The notes beneath the pieces were generated by a model. That model saw only the letters and a program-made list of their open reading frames with translations, was not told the origin of the DNA and ran no database searches. This document shows, piece after piece, positions 61,809-64,000 of a stretch of DNA of 64,000 nt. This DNA is from Pseudomonadota bacterium (GTDB lineage: Bacteria > Pseudomonadota > Gammaproteobacteria > Burkholderiales > Burkholderiaceae_C). The number at the start of each line of letters is the position of its first letter. Position 1 is the stretch's first letter. Position numbers and translations under genes: made by a program. Location: assembly GCA_020161065.1 (NCBI GenBank), contig JAIUPH010000039.1, positions 62,001-126,000 of the forward strand, read 5' to 3'.

Positions 61809-63347
61809 ATGAAGCAACTTCTAGCGATCTGTGCCCTCGGCCTGGCGGCCCTGGGCTTCAACGGCGCCGCCTCGGCGCAGGACGCGGCCTCGGCCGCCGC
61901 GGCAGCGCCGGCGGCCGAAGCCTCGGCGCCGATGCCCGCGGCGCCGACCGCCGCACCCGCACCCGCGGCCGCCGCGGCAGTGGCCGCCCCGGCGGCGCCC
62001 GCCTCGGCCGCCGCCGCGCCGGTGCCCAACAAGGGCGACGTCAGCTGGATGATGGTGTCCACGCTGCTGGTCATCATGATGTCCATCCCCGGCCTGGCGC
62101 TGTTCTACGGCGGCCTGGTGCGCAGCAAGAACATGCTGTCGGTGCTGATGCAGGTGTTCGTCACCTTCTCGCTGATCAGCGTGCTGTGGTTCGTCTACGG
62201 CTACAGCCTGGCGTTCACCGAGGGCAACGCCTTCATCGGCGGCCTCGACCGGCTGTTCCTGAAAGGCGTGTTCGACCCCGTCAAGGGCGAGTTCGCGATG
62301 GCCGCCACCTTCAGCAAGGGCGTGGTCATCCCCGAGATCGTGTTCGTGGTGTTCCAGGCCACCTTCGCGGCCATCACCTGCGGGCTGATCGTCGGTGCCT
62401 TCGCCGAGCGCGCGAAGTTCAGCGCCGTGCTGCTGTTCATGGTGATCTGGTTCACCTTCAGCTACGCGCCGATCGCCCACATGGTGTGGTTCTGGATGGG
62501 CCCCGACGCCTACACCGGCAAGGAGGTGGTCGACGCGATGAACGCCAAGGCCGGGCTGATCTGGCAGTGGGGCGCGCTCGACTTCGCCGGCGGCACCGTG
62601 GTGCACATCAACGCCGCCGTGGCCGGCCTGGTGGGCGCCTACATGGTGGGCAAGCGCGTCGGCTACGGCCGCGAGGCGATGGCGCCGCACAGCCTGACGC
62701 TGACGATGGTCGGCGCCTCGCTGCTGTGGGTGGGCTGGTTCGGCTTCAACGCCGGCTCGGCGCTGGAGGCCGGCAACAGCGCGGCGCTGGCCTTCCTCAA
62801 CACCTTCTCGGCCACCGCCTGCGCGGTGCTGGCCTGGTGCGTGGGCGAGTCGCTGATGAAGGGCAAGGCCTCGATGCTGGGCGCCGCCTCGGGCGCGGTG
62901 GCCGGGCTGGTGGCCATCACGCCGGCGGCCGGCAACGTGGGCATCGTCGGCGCGCTGGTCATCGGGCTGGTCGCCGGCTTCGCCGGGCTGTGGGGCGTCA
63001 ACGGCCTCAAGCGGCTGCTCGGCGCCGACGACTCGCTGGACGTCTTCGGCGTGCACGGCGTGTGCGGCATCGTCGGCGCGCTGCTGACCGGCGTCTTCAA
63101 CAACCAGGCGCTCGGCGGGCCGGGGCTGGTGACCGACTGGGTCAGCGCCGCGGTGGGCAGCAATGGCATCGGCGCGCAGGTGTGGATCCAGGCCAAGGCG
63201 GTGCTGCTGACGGTGGTCTGGTCGGCCGTGGTCGCCGCCATCGCCTACAAGATCGTCGACCTGACGATCGGCCTGCGCGTCGCCGAGGACGAAGAGCGCG
63301 AGGGCCTGGACATCAGCTCGCACGGCGAGACGGCGTACAACAAGTAG
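61809..63347 (+). CDS. amtB: Ammonium transporter AmtB
   Basis: A 512-residue ammonium channel. A signal peptide (LLAICALGLAALGFNGAASA) is followed by an Ala/Pro-rich linker (about 21-75) and then eleven helices starting at WMMVSTLLVIMMSIPGLALF. FAGGTVVHINAAVAGLVGAY holds the first pore His and GVHGVCGIVGALLTGVF the second. The periplasmic linker is longer than in Escherichia coli. AAAGAACC precedes the ATG. Its activity is regulated by GlnK, encoded just upstream. Confidence 0.95.
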   Translation: MKQLLAICALGLAALGFNGAASAQDAASAAAAAPAAEASAPMPAAPTAAPAPAAAAAVAAPAAPASAAAAPVPNKGDVSWMMVSTLLVIMMSIPGLALFYGGLVRSKNMLSVLMQVFVTFSLISVLWFVYGYSLAFTEGNAFIGGLDRLFLKGVFDPVKGEFAMAATFSKGVVIPEIVFVVFQATFAAITCGLIVGAFAERAKFSAVLLFMVIWFTFSYAPIAHMVWFWMGPDAYTGKEVVDAMNAKAGLIWQWGALDFAGGTVVHINAAVAGLVGAYMVGKRVGYGREAMAPHSLTLTMVGASLLWVGWFGFNAGSALEAGNSAALAFLNTFSATACAVLAWCVGESLMKGKASMLGAASGAVAGLVAITPAAGNVGIVGALVIGLVAGFAGLWGVNGLKRLLGADDSLDVFGVHGVCGIVGALLTGVFNNQALGGPGLVTDWVSAAVGSNGIGAQVWIQAKAVLLTVVWSAVVAAIAYKIVDLTIGLRVAEDEEREGLDISSHGETAYNK

Positions 63348-63418
63348 CCTGCACGGTCGTATCGCGGCCGGCGGTTCCCGCGCGCAGCGGGCCGCCGGCC
63401 GCGGCGCGCGACCGCCGG

Positions 63419-63445
63419 GTGAAGGGCGCGTGAAGGCCGCGTGAA
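63419..63445 (+). promoter_or_regulatory. Three 11-bp direct repeats (GTGAA core) before gshA
   Basis: GTGAA occurs at 63419, 63430 and 63441, exactly 11 bp apart, inside CGCGTGAAGGC-like units. The third copy sits where a -35 element would be, 18 bp before TAGAAT at 63464-63469. This fits an activator of the OmpR/PhoB type replacing a -35. Confidence 0.5.
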
Positions 63446-63463
63446 TGCCGGGCGCCGCCTGCC

Positions 63464-63469
63464 TAGAAT
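63464..63469 (+). promoter_or_regulatory. Candidate -10 element for gshA
   Basis: TAGAAT, 27 nt before the gshA ATG. No -35 consensus lies upstream; a direct-repeat array occupies that place. Confidence 0.5.
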
Positions 63470-63496
63470 GAGGACCATGGCGCGCTGCGAGACCGC

Positions 63497-64000
63497 ATGG
63501 TTCCCCACCTGATCACCGCCCTCACCGGGCCCATCAACGAGCTGGAACAGCGCATCCTCGAATCGATGCCGGCGATCGAACGCTGGTTCCGGCTCGAATG
63601 GATGGAGCACACGCCGCCGTTCTACACCGCGGTGGACCTGCGCAACGCCGGCTTCAAGCTGGCGCCGGTGGACACCGACCTCTTCCCCGAGGGCTTCAAC
63701 CACCTCACGCCGCAGATGCTGCCGCTGGCCGTGCAGGCGGCGATGGCGGCGATCGAGAAGATCTGCCCCGAGGCCAAGAACCTGCTGCTGCTGCCCGGCG
63801 CGCGCTGCGACAACAGCTTCTACCGCATGCACCTGCAGCGGCTGGTGCAGATCTTCACGCAGGCCGGGCTCAACGTGCGGCTGGGCTCGTTCGACCCGGC
63901 GCTGACCGAGCCGCGCCCGGTGCCGCTGCCCGACGGCAGCGAGCTGCTGATCGAGCCGCTGGTGCGCAAGCGCACGCGGCTGGGCCTGAAGGACTTCGAC
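63497..64000 (+). CDS. gshA: Glutamate-cysteine ligase, betaproteobacterial type, partial
   Basis: The first 168 residues of a glutathione-synthesis enzyme that joins glutamate and cysteine; the gene runs off the right edge. MVPHLITALTGPINELEQRI begins the protein. FRLEWMEHTPPFYTAVDLRN, LFPEGFNHLTPQMLPLAVQA and LLLLPGARCDNSFYRMHLQ match the Burkholderia/Neisseria-type GshA. The ATG at 63497 follows a weak GGACC-type spacing region. Glutathione would support the oxidative-stress functions suggested by SelO and the redox genes of this window, but that link is only thematic. Confidence 0.92.
   Translation, partial: MVPHLITALTGPINELEQRILESMPAIERWFRLEWMEHTPPFYTAVDLRNAGFKLAPVDTDLFPEGFNHLTPQMLPLAVQAAMAAIEKICPEAKNLLLLPGARCDNSFYRMHLQRLVQIFTQAGLNVRLGSFDPALTEPRPVPLPDGSELLIEPLVRKRTRLGLKDFD

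Overview
The window is a very GC-rich (roughly 70% or more) chromosomal segment of a betaproteobacterium. Gene content points to the order Burkholderiales, probably near the Rubrivivax/Leptothrix/Ideonella group. The evidence is orphan TctC/Bug-type periplasmic binding proteins, a metH that lacks its homocysteine domain and sits behind an S-adenosylhomocysteine riboswitch, a TorF-like porin next to glnK-amtB, and the betaproteobacterial type of glutamate-cysteine ligase. Placement at genus level is inference. I saw no phage, insertion sequence, integrase or CRISPR array. The only mobile-element trace is a reverse-transcriptase remnant.

1-13.2 kb is mostly housekeeping: lplT (cut by the window edge) divergent from alr, a small GlsB-like membrane protein, radA, ilvE, a zinc-finger protein, a YheT-type hydrolase, an AfsR/NB-ARC-like regulator, a cytochrome c, tRNA-Arg(CCG), a PheC-like binding protein and RlpA. 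13.2-25 kb holds an SDR, MscS, a nitrate/sulfonate-type ABC transporter whose binding protein is separated from its ATPase and permease by a sterol-desaturase-like gene and a glycosyltransferase, a PhoX-like phosphatase, a TPR-GGDEF diguanylate cyclase, a YiiX-like peptidase and an orphan antitoxin.

25.2-35.2 kb is the most unusual part. Five minus-strand genes joined by 4-nt overlaps (IlvD/Edd dehydratase, FAD oxidoreductase, aconitase-X large and small subunits, TctC binding protein) face a MarR regulator. The regulator start codon lies inside a 9/10 inverted repeat. Beyond it, a second minus-strand group has a TctC protein, a thioredoxin-reductase-like flavoprotein and a gene split by one in-frame TGA. 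The residues on both sides of that TGA belong to one conserved fold of the UGSC type. The TGA is followed at the right distance by a hairpin with a GGUC apical loop, as in bacterial SECIS elements. I read it as a selenoprotein with a U-x-x-C redox motif, fused to a roughly 390-residue C-terminal domain I do not recognise. Reductase, selenoprotein, dehydratases and binding proteins together look like an undescribed uptake and redox-catabolic locus for a carboxylate-type substrate.

35.4-42 kb has a zinc-ribbon membrane protein, SelO, several small enzymes and a 5'-truncated reverse transcriptase with a dense palindrome cluster. 42-53.4 kb is a nucleoside uptake and salvage island: BMP-type binding protein, double ATPase and two permeases on the minus strand, cdd, purine nucleoside phosphorylase, 5'-nucleotidase and deoA further along the same strand, and adenosine deaminase divergent from the transporter. 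53.5-64 kb has an OmpA-type lipoprotein, metH behind its riboswitch, a serine hydrolase, comM/yifB, the TorF porin, glnK-amtB and the start of gshA behind three 11-bp direct repeats.
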